Source: Bacteroides faecis MAJ27
GTDB lineage: Bacteria > Bacteroidota > Bacteroidia > Bacteroidales > Bacteroidaceae
Assembly (NCBI RefSeq): GCF_900106755.1
Contig: NZ_FNNN01000002.1
Span: 186,001 to 250,000, forward strand
DNA length: 64,000 bases
Direction of reading: 5' to 3'
Below the pieces are notes generated by a model, which saw only the letters and a list, made by a program, of their open reading frames with translations, did not search any database and was not told where the DNA came from. Of the stretch, positions 25,592 to 35,783 are shown piece after piece. Position numbers and translations under genes: made by a program. Position 1 is the stretch's first letter. Each line of letters starts with the position of its first letter.

Positions 25592-27517
25592 ATGAAACAC
25601 GCATTTGACCGTTTTATTCATTATTTACAGAAAAACTACTTTAGCTATTGGGTTGTATTGGGAATCGATACATTCATAGCTTTACTGTGTACTTGGGTGT
25701 CATTTATTGGCATTCATTATATTACGGAAACTTCCAAAGAAATAGTTTCGCTTTTCCATATCTTGGCGGTTTCAGTTATATCGAGTGTTTTGGGGGCTAC
25801 TCTATTTCATACTTATCGTAATACGATCCGTTTTTCCCAGTTGAAGGAATTATGGAGGTTGGCGGGAAGTGTGCTCATAAAGGCTGTCTGCATAGCCATT
25901 GTCATTTGGTTTCTTCTGCCACAGACGGGATTACATAACAGTCAGAAAATAATTTTTGTACTGTTTGACGCTATGCTTACTTTTATTGTTATGGTTGGGT
26001 TTCGTATACAGTTGATTATTGTTTATGAATTCTTGCTGAATGTACTGAATAAAAAGAATATGCGTATTCTGATTTATGGTATTGATGATAAGAGTGTGGC
26101 ATTGAAAGTCCGGTTACTGAACAGTTCTCATTATAAAGTTGTAGGCTTTTGTATTTACGGAACAGGTAATTCTATTCGGCGTGTGGCTGATCTTCCTGTT
26201 TATTCTTTTAAAGATGAAGATTGTTTCAATAAACTGATTCATAAGAAATGTATCGGAGGCATCTTGTTTGCCCGCTATGAGAATACCCGTGAAGAGGAAG
26301 GACGTTTGCTTCAGTATTGTAAAAGAAACGGGTTGAAAACACTGATAGCTCCGAGTATTAGTGAGGCTGACGAAAACGGAAGTTTCCACCAGTGGGTACG
26401 TCCTATCAAGATTGAGGATTTGCTGGGTCGCTCAGAAATTCATATTAATATGGAGGAGGTGATGACAGAGTTTTGTGGCAAGGTTGTGTTGGTGACAGGA
26501 GCTGCCGGTAGTATTGGTAGCGAGCTTTGCCGGCAATTGGCTCAGATGAATATCAAGAAACTGATCATGTTTGACTCTGCCGAGTCACCTCTGCATAATG
26601 TCCGTCTGGAATTTGAGAAGAATTATCCCGGTCTTGATTTTGTTCCTGTCATTGGAGATGTCCGCGTGAAAGAGCGTCTTCGTATGGTGTTCGATATCTA
26701 TCACCCTCAGGTAATCTTCCATGCTGCTGCTTATAAGCATGTTCCGTTAATGGAGGAAAATCCCTGTGAAGCTGTGCTGGTCAATGTGGTCGGTTCGCGT
26801 CAGGTTGCTGATATGGCTGTAGAATACGGAGCTGAGAAAATGATCATGGTTTCTACCGATAAGGCGGTGAATCCGACCAATGTAATGGGATGCTCGAAAC
26901 GTCTGGCAGAAATCTATGTACAGAGTCTGGGATGTGCTATTCGTGAGGGAAAAGTGAAAGGTCATACCAAATTTATCACTACCCGCTTTGGAAATGTCTT
27001 GGGTAGTAACGGCTCTGTAATTCCCCGTTTTAAGGAACAAATCGAGAATGGTGGTCCTGTCACAGTGACTCATCCCGATATCATCCGTTTCTTTATGACT
27101 ATTCCCGAAGCTTGTCGGCTGGTAATGGAGGCCGCTACTATGGGTGAGGGTAATGAGATTTTTGTCTTTGAGATGGGCAAGGCTGTGAAGATTGTTGACT
27201 TGGCTACCCGTATGATCGAACTGGCCGGTTATCGTCCGGGTGAAGATATTGAAATAAAGTTTACGGGATTACGTCCGGGTGAGAAACTTTATGAGGAAGT
27301 CCTGAGTGATAAGGAGAATACGATTCCTACTGAAAATAAGAAAATTATGATAGCTAAGGTACGTCATTATGAATATGCTGATATTCTTGACACTTATGCG
27401 GAGTTTGAGAAGTTGTCGCGTACAGTAAAGATCATGGATACAGTGAGGTTGATGAAGAAAGTGGTACCGGAGTTTAAATCCAAGAATTCACCTCGGTTTG
27501 AGGTTCTAGATAAATAA
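25592..27517 (+). CDS. NDP-sugar 4,6-dehydratase, CapD/PglF type
   Basis: A 641-residue membrane-bound dehydratase. Four N-terminal transmembrane helices (to about residue 150) and a CoA-binding-like domain precede the SDR domain. The NAD motif TGAAGSIGSE is near residue 302; STDKAVNPTNVMGCSKR near 421-437 carries the catalytic region (the usual Tyr is Met in the MxxxK motif of this subfamily). It converts UDP-GlcNAc to the 4-keto-6-deoxy sugar, the substrate of the DegT aminotransferase at 48.2 kb. Together these would make the AATGal-type first sugar used by the WcfS-like transferase at 44.7 kb. Confidence 0.92.
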   Translation: MKHAFDRFIHYLQKNYFSYWVVLGIDTFIALLCTWVSFIGIHYITETSKEIVSLFHILAVSVISSVLGATLFHTYRNTIRFSQLKELWRLAGSVLIKAVCIAIVIWFLLPQTGLHNSQKIIFVLFDAMLTFIVMVGFRIQLIIVYEFLLNVLNKKNMRILIYGIDDKSVALKVRLLNSSHYKVVGFCIYGTGNSIRRVADLPVYSFKDEDCFNKLIHKKCIGGILFARYENTREEEGRLLQYCKRNGLKTLIAPSISEADENGSFHQWVRPIKIEDLLGRSEIHINMEEVMTEFCGKVVLVTGAAGSIGSELCRQLAQMNIKKLIMFDSAESPLHNVRLEFEKNYPGLDFVPVIGDVRVKERLRMVFDIYHPQVIFHAAAYKHVPLMEENPCEAVLVNVVGSRQVADMAVEYGAEKMIMVSTDKAVNPTNVMGCSKRLAEIYVQSLGCAIREGKVKGHTKFITTRFGNVLGSNGSVIPRFKEQIENGGPVTVTHPDIIRFFMTIPEACRLVMEAATMGEGNEIFVFEMGKAVKIVDLATRMIELAGYRPGEDIEIKFTGLRPGEKLYEEVLSDKENTIPTENKKIMIAKVRHYEYADILDTYAEFEKLSRTVKIMDTVRLMKKVVPEFKSKNSPRFEVLDK

Positions 27518-27551
27518 TCAGAATAATCTATAACACTAACATAAATCAACA

Positions 27552-28868
27552 ATGGATATGAAAGATTTAAAGATTGCTGTTGCAGGTACCGGCTATGTTG
27601 GTCTTAGCATAGCAACGCTTTTGTCGCAACATCATCAGGTGACGGCAGTCGATGTGATTCCTGAGAAAGTAGATATGCTTAACCGTAAACAATCGCCTAT
27701 TCAGGATGAGTATATAGAGAAATATTTGTCCGAAAAGGCATTGAACCTAACCGCTACGCTTGACGGTGCCAAAGCCTACAGTGATGCTGATTTTGTGGTT
27801 ATAGCAGCTCCTACTAACTATGATCCGGTGAAGAACTATTTTGACACTCATCATATAGAGGATGTCATAGATCTGGTTTTAAGTGTCAATCCTGATGCTG
27901 TGATGGTAATCAAGTCTACTATTCCAGTAGGATATTGTCGTGGACTTTATTTGAAGTATGCCCGAAAGGGAGTCAAGAAGCTTAACTTGCTTTTTTCTCC
28001 TGAGTTTCTTCGTGAGAGTATGGCCCTTTATGATAACTTGTATCCAAGTCGTATTATTGTCGGTTATCCAAATTTGATTGATAGCGAGCAGTTCGACGAG
28101 GAAAACGAAGCGATTAAGTCTATTGCGGATATTCCTGGCCTGGAGAAGGCTGCGCATACTTTTGCTGCATTGCTTCAGGAAGGTGCAATCAAGGAAGATA
28201 TTCCTATTCTTTTTATGGGTATCAAGGAGGCAGAGGCTGTTAAATTGTTTGCGAATACCTATCTCGCTTTGCGTGTCAGTTATTTTAATGAATTGGATAC
28301 TTATGCGGAGATGAAAGGTCTGGATTCTCAGTCAATCATACAGGGTGTTGGTCTAGATCCTCGTATTGGTACGCACTATAATAATCCTAGTTTTGGTTAT
28401 GGTGGTTATTGTTTACCGAAAGATACGAAACAACTCTTGGCTAACTATCAGGATGTACCTCAAAACATGATGAGTGCTATTGTAGAAAGTAACCGTACAA
28501 GAAAAGATTTTATAGCAGATCAGGTTCTGGCTAAGGCTGGTTGTTACACTGCGTCCAGTCAATGGGATGTCCACAAAGAACAAAATATAGTGATCGGGGT
28601 ATATCGTCTGACCATGAAGTCCAATTCTGATAATTTTCGTCAAAGTGCCATTCAGGGAATTATGAAGCGTATCAAGGCGAAAGGTGCAGAGGTTATTATT
28701 TACGAGCCAACCCTTGCTGATGGTGAAAGATTCTTTGGCTCATTGGTGGTTAATGACCTTGCAAAGTTCAAAGCATTGTCTAATGCTATCATTGCAAATC
28801 GTTTTGATGATTGTCTTATAGATGTAGAATACAAGGTATATACACGAGACATTTTTCGTCGTGATTAA
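27552..28868 (+). CDS. UDP-glucose/nucleotide-sugar 6-dehydrogenase
   Basis: A 438-residue UDP-glucose dehydrogenase-family enzyme: NAD-binding [13 protein letters not shown] (about residues 12-24), FSPEFLRE, and the active-site Cys in [10 protein letters not shown] (Cys about 287). It oxidises an NDP-hexose to the uronic acid, so the capsule probably contains uronic acid. It lies 34 bp after the dehydratase. The C-terminal third is conventional. UDP-glucose is the most likely substrate, but UDP-HexNAc cannot be excluded from sequence alone. Confidence 0.9.
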   Translation: MDMKDLKIAVAGTGYVGLSIATLLSQHHQVTAVDVIPEKVDMLNRKQSPIQDEYIEKYLSEKALNLTATLDGAKAYSDADFVVIAAPTNYDPVKNYFDTHHIEDVIDLVLSVNPDAVMVIKSTIPVGYCRGLYLKYARKGVKKLNLLFSPEFLRESMALYDNLYPSRIIVGYPNLIDSEQFDEENEAIKSIADIPGLEKAAHTFAALLQEGAIKEDIPILFMGIKEAEAVKLFANTYLALRVSYFNELDTYAEMKGLDSQSIIQGVGLDPRIGTHYNNPSFGYGGYCLPKDTKQLLANYQDVPQNMMSAIVESNRTRKDFIADQVLAKAGCYTASSQWDVHKEQNIVIGVYRLTMKSNSDNFRQSAIQGIMKRIKAKGAEVIIYEPTLADGERFFGSLVVNDLAKFKALSNAIIANRFDDCLIDVEYKVYTRDIFRRD

Positions 28869-28956
28869 CGGTAAACAGAGAGCATGTACAGGTAGCTAAA
28901 TGATCAAATACTCCATGTATTCCACAAAATAATATATTCAAAAGATAACTTATTAA

Positions 28957-30486
28957 ATGCTAGATACGTCAGCAAATAACAAACGAATAGCGAAGAACAC
29001 CCTGATGCTTTATTTTAGGATGGTTCTACTACTTGTAATCAGCCTTTATACCAGTAGAGTTATCCTGCGAGAGCTTGGAGTAGATGATTATGGTGTATAC
29101 AATGTAGTAGGTGGCATTATTGTAATCCTCTCATTTCTTAATCAAGCAATGGCATCTGGAACTCAACGATTCTTAAATGTTGAGATGGGCAAAAATAATC
29201 AGAAAGCAGTTAACAAGGTTTTTGCAACAAGTCAACAAATCCATTTTGGAGTGTCCTTTTGCATGTTTATTATTGCAGAAACGGTAGGGCTTTGGTTCTT
29301 GAATAATTATATGAACATTCCAGAAGGTAGATTAGGAGCTGCTAATTGGGTATATCAATTTTCGATCATATCTGCAATCTTCGGAGTATTTACTGTTCCA
29401 TATAACGCCACAATCATATCGCATGAAAAAATGTCGGCATTTGCATACATTAGCATTGTTGAAGCGGTACTGAAATTGCTTGTTGCCTTTGCCATCATTT
29501 GGGCTCCATATGACAAACTGATTATTTATGCAGCATTGATTATGCTAGTAAGTATGATTAACTGCGTGGTGTACGTAAATTACGGCATTAAGAATTTTGA
29601 AGAATGCAGGCATTTTACTCTTAAACGCAACAAATTGATGATGAAGCAGATGCTATCTTTCTCAGGATGGACAGTATTTGGAAATCTTGGTTATATTTTG
29701 CATACGCAAGGAATAGCAATTGTAGTCAATATGTTTTTTACTGTTGCTGTCAATGCTGCACAAGGTATCGCAAATCAAGTCAATGGTATTGTAACTCAAT
29801 TTGCAAGCAATTTCCTTGTAGCACTGAATCCACAGGTTGTAAAGACATATGCAGCGGGCGAGTATATTCAAATGCATAATTTGATAATTAGAGGCTGTAA
29901 GATGGCTTTTTGCTTGATGGCATTCTTTGTTATCCCGCTTGTTCTTGAGGCTCCTACGGTATTACAGGTATGGTTAGGGATTGTTCCTGATTATGCTATT
30001 ATTTTCATGCGTCTTGTATTATTTATTTCTTTGATAAATTCATTTAGTAGCCTGTTGGCAGTATCAAAAGGCGCTACTGGCAACATCAAGAACTACCAGA
30101 TAACACTTACACTTATCGGAGCTTTACACATACCGTTTGCTTGGATTGCATTCGAACTTGGAGGAGGTCCAGAGTACTCAATGTATGTGTATCTTGCAAT
30201 TGTTATTGTGCTTCAATCATTACGGATATGGTTCGTTTGTCGTAGTGTAAATCTTAATATCATTCGCTACGTAAGAGAAGTGTTGGTTAGGTGTATTATT
30301 GTTCTTGTTATATCATCTGCGATACCTATCATGATGCATATTTTGCTTATCCCATCAATTCTTACGACTTTGGCAGTGGGATCTGTTAGTGTGATAGGAG
30401 TAGTAATATCAACCTTGTTTTTTGGTATGACAACTCAAGAACGAAACGCAATAATGAAGCCTATTCTATTGAAAATCAAAAAATAA
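28957..30486 (+). CDS. Wzx-type flippase
   Basis: A 509-residue polysaccharide biosynthesis protein of the MOP superfamily with about 12-14 hydrophobic helices. The N-terminal RIAKNTLMLYFRMVLLLVIS and the loop YTSRVILRELGVDDYGVYNV are typical of Wzx. It would flip undecaprenyl-linked repeat units across the inner membrane. From here to about 47 kb base composition is more AT-rich than in the preceding genes, suggesting separately acquired serotype-specific DNA. Confidence 0.92.
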   Translation: MLDTSANNKRIAKNTLMLYFRMVLLLVISLYTSRVILRELGVDDYGVYNVVGGIIVILSFLNQAMASGTQRFLNVEMGKNNQKAVNKVFATSQQIHFGVSFCMFIIAETVGLWFLNNYMNIPEGRLGAANWVYQFSIISAIFGVFTVPYNATIISHEKMSAFAYISIVEAVLKLLVAFAIIWAPYDKLIIYAALIMLVSMINCVVYVNYGIKNFEECRHFTLKRNKLMMKQMLSFSGWTVFGNLGYILHTQGIAIVVNMFFTVAVNAAQGIANQVNGIVTQFASNFLVALNPQVVKTYAAGEYIQMHNLIIRGCKMAFCLMAFFVIPLVLEAPTVLQVWLGIVPDYAIIFMRLVLFISLINSFSSLLAVSKGATGNIKNYQITLTLIGALHIPFAWIAFELGGGPEYSMYVYLAIVIVLQSLRIWFVCRSVNLNIIRYVREVLVRCIIVLVISSAIPIMMHILLIPSILTTLAVGSVSVIGVVISTLFFGMTTQERNAIMKPILLKIKK

Positions 30487-30496
30487 GTAATATACT

Positions 30497-32212
30497 ATGT
30501 ACGTTAATGACAAAATGGTACTTCAGCTTGTTGCTTTGCTGAAGAAGTTTGGGATTAAGAAGGTTGTAGTTTCTCCAGGAAGCCGTCATAATAAGCTAAT
30601 AAATACGTTACAAGCCGATGGTTCGTTTAAGTTGTACTTAGTAGTCGATGAACGAAGTGCAGCATTTTTCGCTTTAGGCTTAATTCAGGAGTGTGGTGAT
30701 CCTGTGGCCGTTACCTGTTCTTCTGGTACTGCTTGCATGAATTATGGAAGTGCGATTGTAGAGGCATTTTACCAGCGTCTTCCTTTGCTTGTACTATCGA
30801 GTGATCGTGTTCCTGAGTTACTCAACCAATGTGAGGATCAGATGTATGATCAGGCTAGTACTTTCATTGGTTGTACGAAATATCATTGTCAACTTCCTGT
30901 TATTGATACTCCAAGAGATGAATGGTATTGCAACCGCCTTATCAATGAGGCATTGATTGAACTGACTCATCACGGAAGAGGTCCAGTTCATATCAATATT
31001 CCATTTGCCGCCCATCATGGAACTGCATATGATGTTGAATCTCTCCCTGATGTCCGCAAGATAACACTCCATCAACTACCAATGAAGTCAGTCGACTGGA
31101 AGTCTGTATCTTCACGACTCAAAGGCAAGAAGGTGATGATCATCTGGGGACAAGCTGTTGTTCCACTCAAGGATGTAGAGGCTTCAGAGAATGTATTTGC
31201 AGAGAAATATGATGCAGCGGTTTTGACTGATAAAATGTCCAACTGCCATGCTAATAATGCTATTATCAACACAACGATTACAATGAGCATTATGAAAGAG
31301 CAACAAGCTCCTGCATTGCAGCCCGATGTAGTCATTTCTGTAGGTGCAAATTATATTTTTAACAACGAGATTAAATCTTATCTTAAAAATGGACATGCTG
31401 AGCATTGGCAAGTAGGAATGGAAGATAAGGTGTGTGATCCGTTCCATACTTTGACGGATATATTTGAGATGCCTGAAGCTTGTTTCTTTGAAATGCTTGT
31501 TGAGAATTGTGAGAGCAAAACTAAAGGTTCATATTTTGCCGAATGGAAGGCAATTGCGGATATTCCTACACTTCCAGACATGCAGTATTGCGAACTTTAT
31601 GCTATAACCAAACTGATGAGTCAGTTACCCGCTAGTTGTGATCTCCAACTTGCCAATAGCCAGACTATTCGCATGGCACACTATATTCCTATAAAGGATA
31701 GTATTCGTGTCAATTGCAATCGTGGTGTTAACGGTATTGATGGTAGCATGTCAACAGCCGTAGGTTTTGGTGCTGATAGTGACAAACCTTTGTTTTATAT
31801 CACAGGCGAGTTGTCTTTCTTTTATGACATGAATAGCCTTTGTATTCGTCATCTGTCTAAGAAAACTCGAATCCTTCTTATCAATAATCAAGGCGGTGCC
31901 GTTATGTATGATAGACCAAGAGGAACTGCAACTGCAGACCTTCCAATCTATCTTGCAGCTGGAGAAAACAAGATCGCTAAGGGCTGGGCAGAATCTCTTG
32001 GCTTTAAGTATTTGACTGCTACAAATAAAGAGGAAGTAGATGCTGGAGTAAAGGTTCTGCTTGATGGTAGTATTGATATGCCTGTATTATTGGAGGTTTT
32101 CACCAATCTTTCTGAAGATAGATACTGCATCAGCGATTATGTGAAAAGTCAGGATCAACGTTCTTTCAGTGAGAAAGTTAGTGGAAAATTAAGTAGAATA
32201 TTCAAAAAGTAG
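30497..32212 (+). CDS. MenD-like thiamin-diphosphate enzyme in the capsule locus
   Basis: A 571-residue ThDP enzyme with the full MenD layout. The isochorismate-site-like SPGSRHNKL is at 26-34, the ThDP-activating Glu is E52 in DERSAAFFALG, SSGTACMNY is at 75-83, and the cofactor motif GELSFFYDMN (437-446) is followed by LINNQGGAVM. MenD performs a Stetter-like addition of succinyl-semialdehyde to isochorismate in menaquinone synthesis. A dedicated MenD paralogue in a capsule operon, 3 bp before an SDR and followed by a pyruvyltransferase, points to a different role, perhaps building an unusual acidic or branched-carbon substituent. That role is inference. True menD is expected elsewhere, with other men genes. 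Confidence 0.85.
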   Translation: MYVNDKMVLQLVALLKKFGIKKVVVSPGSRHNKLINTLQADGSFKLYLVVDERSAAFFALGLIQECGDPVAVTCSSGTACMNYGSAIVEAFYQRLPLLVLSSDRVPELLNQCEDQMYDQASTFIGCTKYHCQLPVIDTPRDEWYCNRLINEALIELTHHGRGPVHINIPFAAHHGTAYDVESLPDVRKITLHQLPMKSVDWKSVSSRLKGKKVMIIWGQAVVPLKDVEASENVFAEKYDAAVLTDKMSNCHANNAIINTTITMSIMKEQQAPALQPDVVISVGANYIFNNEIKSYLKNGHAEHWQVGMEDKVCDPFHTLTDIFEMPEACFFEMLVENCESKTKGSYFAEWKAIADIPTLPDMQYCELYAITKLMSQLPASCDLQLANSQTIRMAHYIPIKDSIRVNCNRGVNGIDGSMSTAVGFGADSDKPLFYITGELSFFYDMNSLCIRHLSKKTRILLINNQGGAVMYDRPRGTATADLPIYLAAGENKIAKGWAESLGFKYLTATNKEEVDAGVKVLLDGSIDMPVLLEVFTNLSEDRYCISDYVKSQDQRSFSEKVSGKLSRIFKK

Positions 32213-32215
32213 CTT

Positions 32216-33097
32216 ATGAATATAACCAAGAGAATTCGTAACAGAATCAACCTTCGCGGGCGGATTGGCAAATTTCTTCGTTCGCGTTATTCTTCTTTTC
32301 AAGTAACTCGTCCATATATAATCAAGGTTGATGAGCATACTGAACTAGATGGTAAGGTTGCTGTTATCACTGGTGGATCAGGAGCAATTGGGCGTGCGTG
32401 TGCTTTCCGTTTGGCAGCTGAGGGCGCAAAGGTATATGTGTGTGGTTCACGTCCTACAAGTGCACAGCCTGTAGTTGATGAGATTATTGCTGCTGGGAAA
32501 AAAGCTGTTGCTATTCAGTTGAATGTCCTTGATGCAATATCTATCGAAGAGACTTTCAAGAATATTGCAAATGAAAATGAAGGCCATATTGATATTCTGG
32601 TGAATTCTGCAGGAGGAAGTGCTAGAGGTAAAGCCAATAATGTTGTGGAACAGGATGTGGATGTGTTTGATGAGATACTTAACATCAACCTTCGTGGAGC
32701 TATGATATGCGCGAAAGAGGCTGCAAATTTTATGATAGCTAACAAATATGGTCGAATAATCAACATTACCTCCGTTATTGGACTTCAAGGAAAAGCAGGT
32801 TTCAGTGAGTATGCTGCTAGTAAAGGCGGAAGCATAGCTTTCGTCAAATCTCTTGCACAAGAATTGGGACGATATGGCATTACGGTCAATGGTGTTGCTC
32901 CAGGTATAGTACAGAGAGGAGAAGTAACAATGGATGCCATGGAACGTCTCGGAAATACAAATTGGATGAGAACATTTGGTAAGCCAGAGGATATTTCTGC
33001 TGTAGTAAACTTCCTTTGTAAAGAGGAGGCATCATTTGTAACAGGTCAGAACATAGCCGTTGATGGTGGTAGAAGCCTGGGGTTAAAGGAAAGTTAA
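32216..33097 (+). CDS. Short-chain dehydrogenase/reductase
   Basis: A 293-residue classical SDR: Rossmann motif ITGGSGAIGRACAFRLA (about 51-67), NSAGGSARG, the catalytic Ser in INITSVIG and YAASKGG (Tyr and Lys of YxxxK), and VNGVAPGIVQRGE. It resembles FabG-like 3-oxoacyl or sugar reductases. A 45-residue basic N-terminal extension precedes the domain. It directly follows the MenD-like gene and probably reduces that enzyme's product; the pair looks functionally linked. Confidence 0.88.
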   Translation: MNITKRIRNRINLRGRIGKFLRSRYSSFQVTRPYIIKVDEHTELDGKVAVITGGSGAIGRACAFRLAAEGAKVYVCGSRPTSAQPVVDEIIAAGKKAVAIQLNVLDAISIEETFKNIANENEGHIDILVNSAGGSARGKANNVVEQDVDVFDEILNINLRGAMICAKEAANFMIANKYGRIINITSVIGLQGKAGFSEYAASKGGSIAFVKSLAQELGRYGITVNGVAPGIVQRGEVTMDAMERLGNTNWMRTFGKPEDISAVVNFLCKEEASFVTGQNIAVDGGRSLGLKES

Positions 33098-33100
33098 AAT

Positions 33101-34246
33101 ATGAAAATCGGAATACTAACCCAACCGCTTCATGCTAATTATGGAGGACTGTTGCAAAACTACGCTTTGCAGCAGACGCTTATTCGTGCAGGTCATGAGG
33201 TTGAAACTATAGACTGGGGGGCACCAAAGGGTTTGCATGAAAGACTTTATAGAATGAAGGTACAGTTCCTATCAACTTGGTTTCCTGAAAAGAATCCAAT
33301 TGCAAGATATCAACCCTCAAAGAAAGAACTGTCTGTGATATGGCGAAACACCAATCATTTTATTGATACTTATATTACCCATACAAAGCCAGTACATTCT
33401 TATCGTGAATTTCTGTTTTGTGCACAAAAGGGAAAGTATGATGCGTATGTCGTGGGTAGTGATCAGTGCTGGCGACCATGCTACAACTCATTTCTTAGTT
33501 CTATGTTTTTAGACTTTACAGAAAGAAAGAATGTAAAGCGTTTGTCGTACGCTGCAAGTTTCGGAACAGATAAATGGGAGTTCACTCCACAGCAGACAGA
33601 TGTATGTGCCACTCTTCTACAGAAGTTTGATCTTGTTACTGTTAGAGAGGATTCTGGTGTGTCACTTTGTAATGAGCATCTTGGTGTAATGGCTATTCAT
33701 GTTCTTGATCCAACGATGCTTCTTAGGAAGGAAGACTACATTAGTTTGATTAATGTAGAAAAAGAACCAAAATCTTCCGGAACTCTTTTTAATTATATCC
33801 TTGATCCTGATCCAAAGAAAACATCATACATCCTGAAAGTTGCAGAAGCGAAAGGTCTGAAGCCTTTTCAAGTTTTGCCTAAATGTCAGGCAGAAAACCG
33901 TACTCGTAAGGATGTTAAGACTCGTATTGAAGATTGTGTATTTCCTGGTGTTACAACTTGGCTTCGTGCGTTTATGGATGCAGATATGGTTATAGTAGAT
34001 AGCTTTCATGGAATGGTGTTCTCAATCATTTTCAATAAGCCTTTTTGGGTAATTGGTAATGCCAATAGAGGAATGAGCCGTTTCACATCGTTACTTAAGG
34101 TATTTCACCTTGAAGATCGTCTTCTGGATATGGAGCATCTTGATGGTGTGGATTTTTCAAAACCTATCAATTGGATAGGTGTGAATACTATACTTGAAGA
34201 AAAGCGAAATGAATGTAAGACATTGTTGTTGAATCAACTGAAATAA
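33101..34246 (+). CDS. Polysaccharide pyruvyltransferase-family protein
   Basis: A 381-residue protein with the pyruvyltransferase fold: GILTQPLHANYGGLLQNYAL at the N-terminus, YVVGSDQCWRP near residue 125, RLSYAASFGTD, VTVREDSGVSLC and VDSFHGMVFSIIF. Family members transfer pyruvate from PEP to sugars as ketals, or act as related glycosyltransferases. It follows the SDR by 3 bp, so a MenD-like/SDR/pyruvyltransferase trio may set the acidic character of the capsule. Confidence 0.88.
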   Translation: MKIGILTQPLHANYGGLLQNYALQQTLIRAGHEVETIDWGAPKGLHERLYRMKVQFLSTWFPEKNPIARYQPSKKELSVIWRNTNHFIDTYITHTKPVHSYREFLFCAQKGKYDAYVVGSDQCWRPCYNSFLSSMFLDFTERKNVKRLSYAASFGTDKWEFTPQQTDVCATLLQKFDLVTVREDSGVSLCNEHLGVMAIHVLDPTMLLRKEDYISLINVEKEPKSSGTLFNYILDPDPKKTSYILKVAEAKGLKPFQVLPKCQAENRTRKDVKTRIEDCVFPGVTTWLRAFMDADMVIVDSFHGMVFSIIFNKPFWVIGNANRGMSRFTSLLKVFHLEDRLLDMEHLDGVDFSKPINWIGVNTILEEKRNECKTLLLNQLK

Positions 34247-34247
34247 T

Positions 34248-35204
34248 ATGCCAAAAGTAAGTATAATCATCCCTGTCTATGGAGTCGAAAAATATATAGA
34301 GCGATGCTCTCGAAGCCTCTTTGAGCAGACGCTTGATGACTTAGAATATTTATTTATTGACGATTGTACACCAGACAAATCTATTGATGTTCTAAAAAAC
34401 ATACTTGAAGAATATCCAAATCGCAAAAATCAGGTCGTTATTCATCGTATGGATCAAAATTCTGGTCAAGCTATTGTTCGTAGATGGGGGATGCTCAATG
34501 CTACAGGCAAGTATGTTACTCATTGTGACTCGGATGATTGGATAGATGTGAGGATGTATGAGGCAATGTATAATAAGGCGATAACTAATAATGCTGATGT
34601 TGTAGTATGTGATTATGAAATAACTGATGGCAATAAAGAATGCAAACGAGTCAATGCGTGCCATGCAAATTCTCCAAGACAACTTGTAGAGAACTGTCTA
34701 TTGCAAATAGATCCATGGTCTCTTTGCAATAAAATGTTTAGCAGAATGTCTTATTATAATATTGAATTTCCCCAAGGTGCATTGGGAGAAGATATGGTAA
34801 TTTGTATTCAGTCTTTATTCAATTGTAAGACTCTATCTTACATCGATTGCCCATTCTACAAGTACTACTTCAATCCAACATCCATTACAAAGACATTAAA
34901 CAGAGAATCTTGTATAATTAGGTCAAAGCAATTGATTGATAATTCTGAAATATTACTCAGAGTGATTGATAATCACAAAAATGAAGGAGAGTATGATGTA
35001 GGAAAAATTATCTTTCAGGATTTTGTTAGATCGGTGTTATATCCTCTAATTCATGAAAAGGAGTATTACAATCTGTGGCGTAACCTATTTGGAGGAATCA
35101 ACATTAAAGTATTGCTTTCGAAACACGTTAGTTTATCAAAAAAGATAAGAGTTATTTTGGCTACAATGCACCTTTATCCGAGAAAGAAAGGTCGTGTGAA
35201 ATAA
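34248..35204 (+). CDS. Family 2 glycosyltransferase
   Basis: A 318-residue GT-A glycosyltransferase: SIIIPVYGVEKYIERCSRSL at the N-terminus, IDDCTPDKSID, and the metal-binding DSDDWIDVRMYE (about residues 92-103). LGEDMVICIQSLF supplies the acceptor-side ED motif. The sugar specificity cannot be read. It begins 1 bp after the preceding stop. Confidence 0.92.
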   Translation: MPKVSIIIPVYGVEKYIERCSRSLFEQTLDDLEYLFIDDCTPDKSIDVLKNILEEYPNRKNQVVIHRMDQNSGQAIVRRWGMLNATGKYVTHCDSDDWIDVRMYEAMYNKAITNNADVVVCDYEITDGNKECKRVNACHANSPRQLVENCLLQIDPWSLCNKMFSRMSYYNIEFPQGALGEDMVICIQSLFNCKTLSYIDCPFYKYYFNPTSITKTLNRESCIIRSKQLIDNSEILLRVIDNHKNEGEYDVGKIIFQDFVRSVLYPLIHEKEYYNLWRNLFGGINIKVLLSKHVSLSKKIRVILATMHLYPRKKGRVK

Positions 35205-35223
35205 TAAGCAACATTAACGAATT

Positions 35224-35783
35224 ATGAAAATACGAGGAAGGAATATTAAAATCACAGTTTTTTTTTATTTGGCTTTATATTATGGAATAGCCTATTGGTT
35301 ACCAGGTAGTTATAATGTAATACTTGGGGGGTAAGTAGAAAGATTCGATACTTCTTATGCCGTCACATCTTTAAGTATTGTGGTAAGAATGTGAATATTG
35401 AAAGGAAAGCAAATTTCGGGTGCGGTCTTGATATAGAATTAGGTGACGAGTCTGCTTTGGGTATAAATTGCACGATTCCTAGTAAAACGATAATTGGTAG
35501 GTATGTTATGATGGGACCAAATTGTTTTATTTTACAAGACAACCATGTTTTTATAAGGACAGACATCCCTATGTGTCATCAAGGTCACACGCCAATACTT
35601 CCTACTGTTGTCGAAGATGATGTATGGATAGGACGAGATGTACTGATAACACCAGGACGCACAATCAAGCGTGGTAGTATAGTAGCAGCAGGATGTGTAT
35701 TATGCAAAAATTTTCCAGAGTATTCAGTCATTGGTGGCAATCCGTCGAAGTTGATTCGGTCTAGAATAATTAATCAAAAATGA
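35224..35783 (+). pseudogene. Hexapeptide O-acetyltransferase with a frameshift in a G6 tract
   Basis: The gene begins MKIRGRNIKITVFFYLALYY and reads to GSYNVILGG, where a TAA ends the frame inside GGGGGGTAA (G6 at 35326-35331). One extra G would give ILGGVSRKIRYF and continue in the frame that holds the left-handed beta-helix domain (NVNIERKANFGCG to NPSKLIRSRIINQK), about 186 residues in all, like WcaF/Maa-type acetyltransferases. The 3' part overlaps the wzy start by 4 nt. Slippage in the G tract could switch it on and off, or it may be a sequencing error. Confidence 0.7.
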
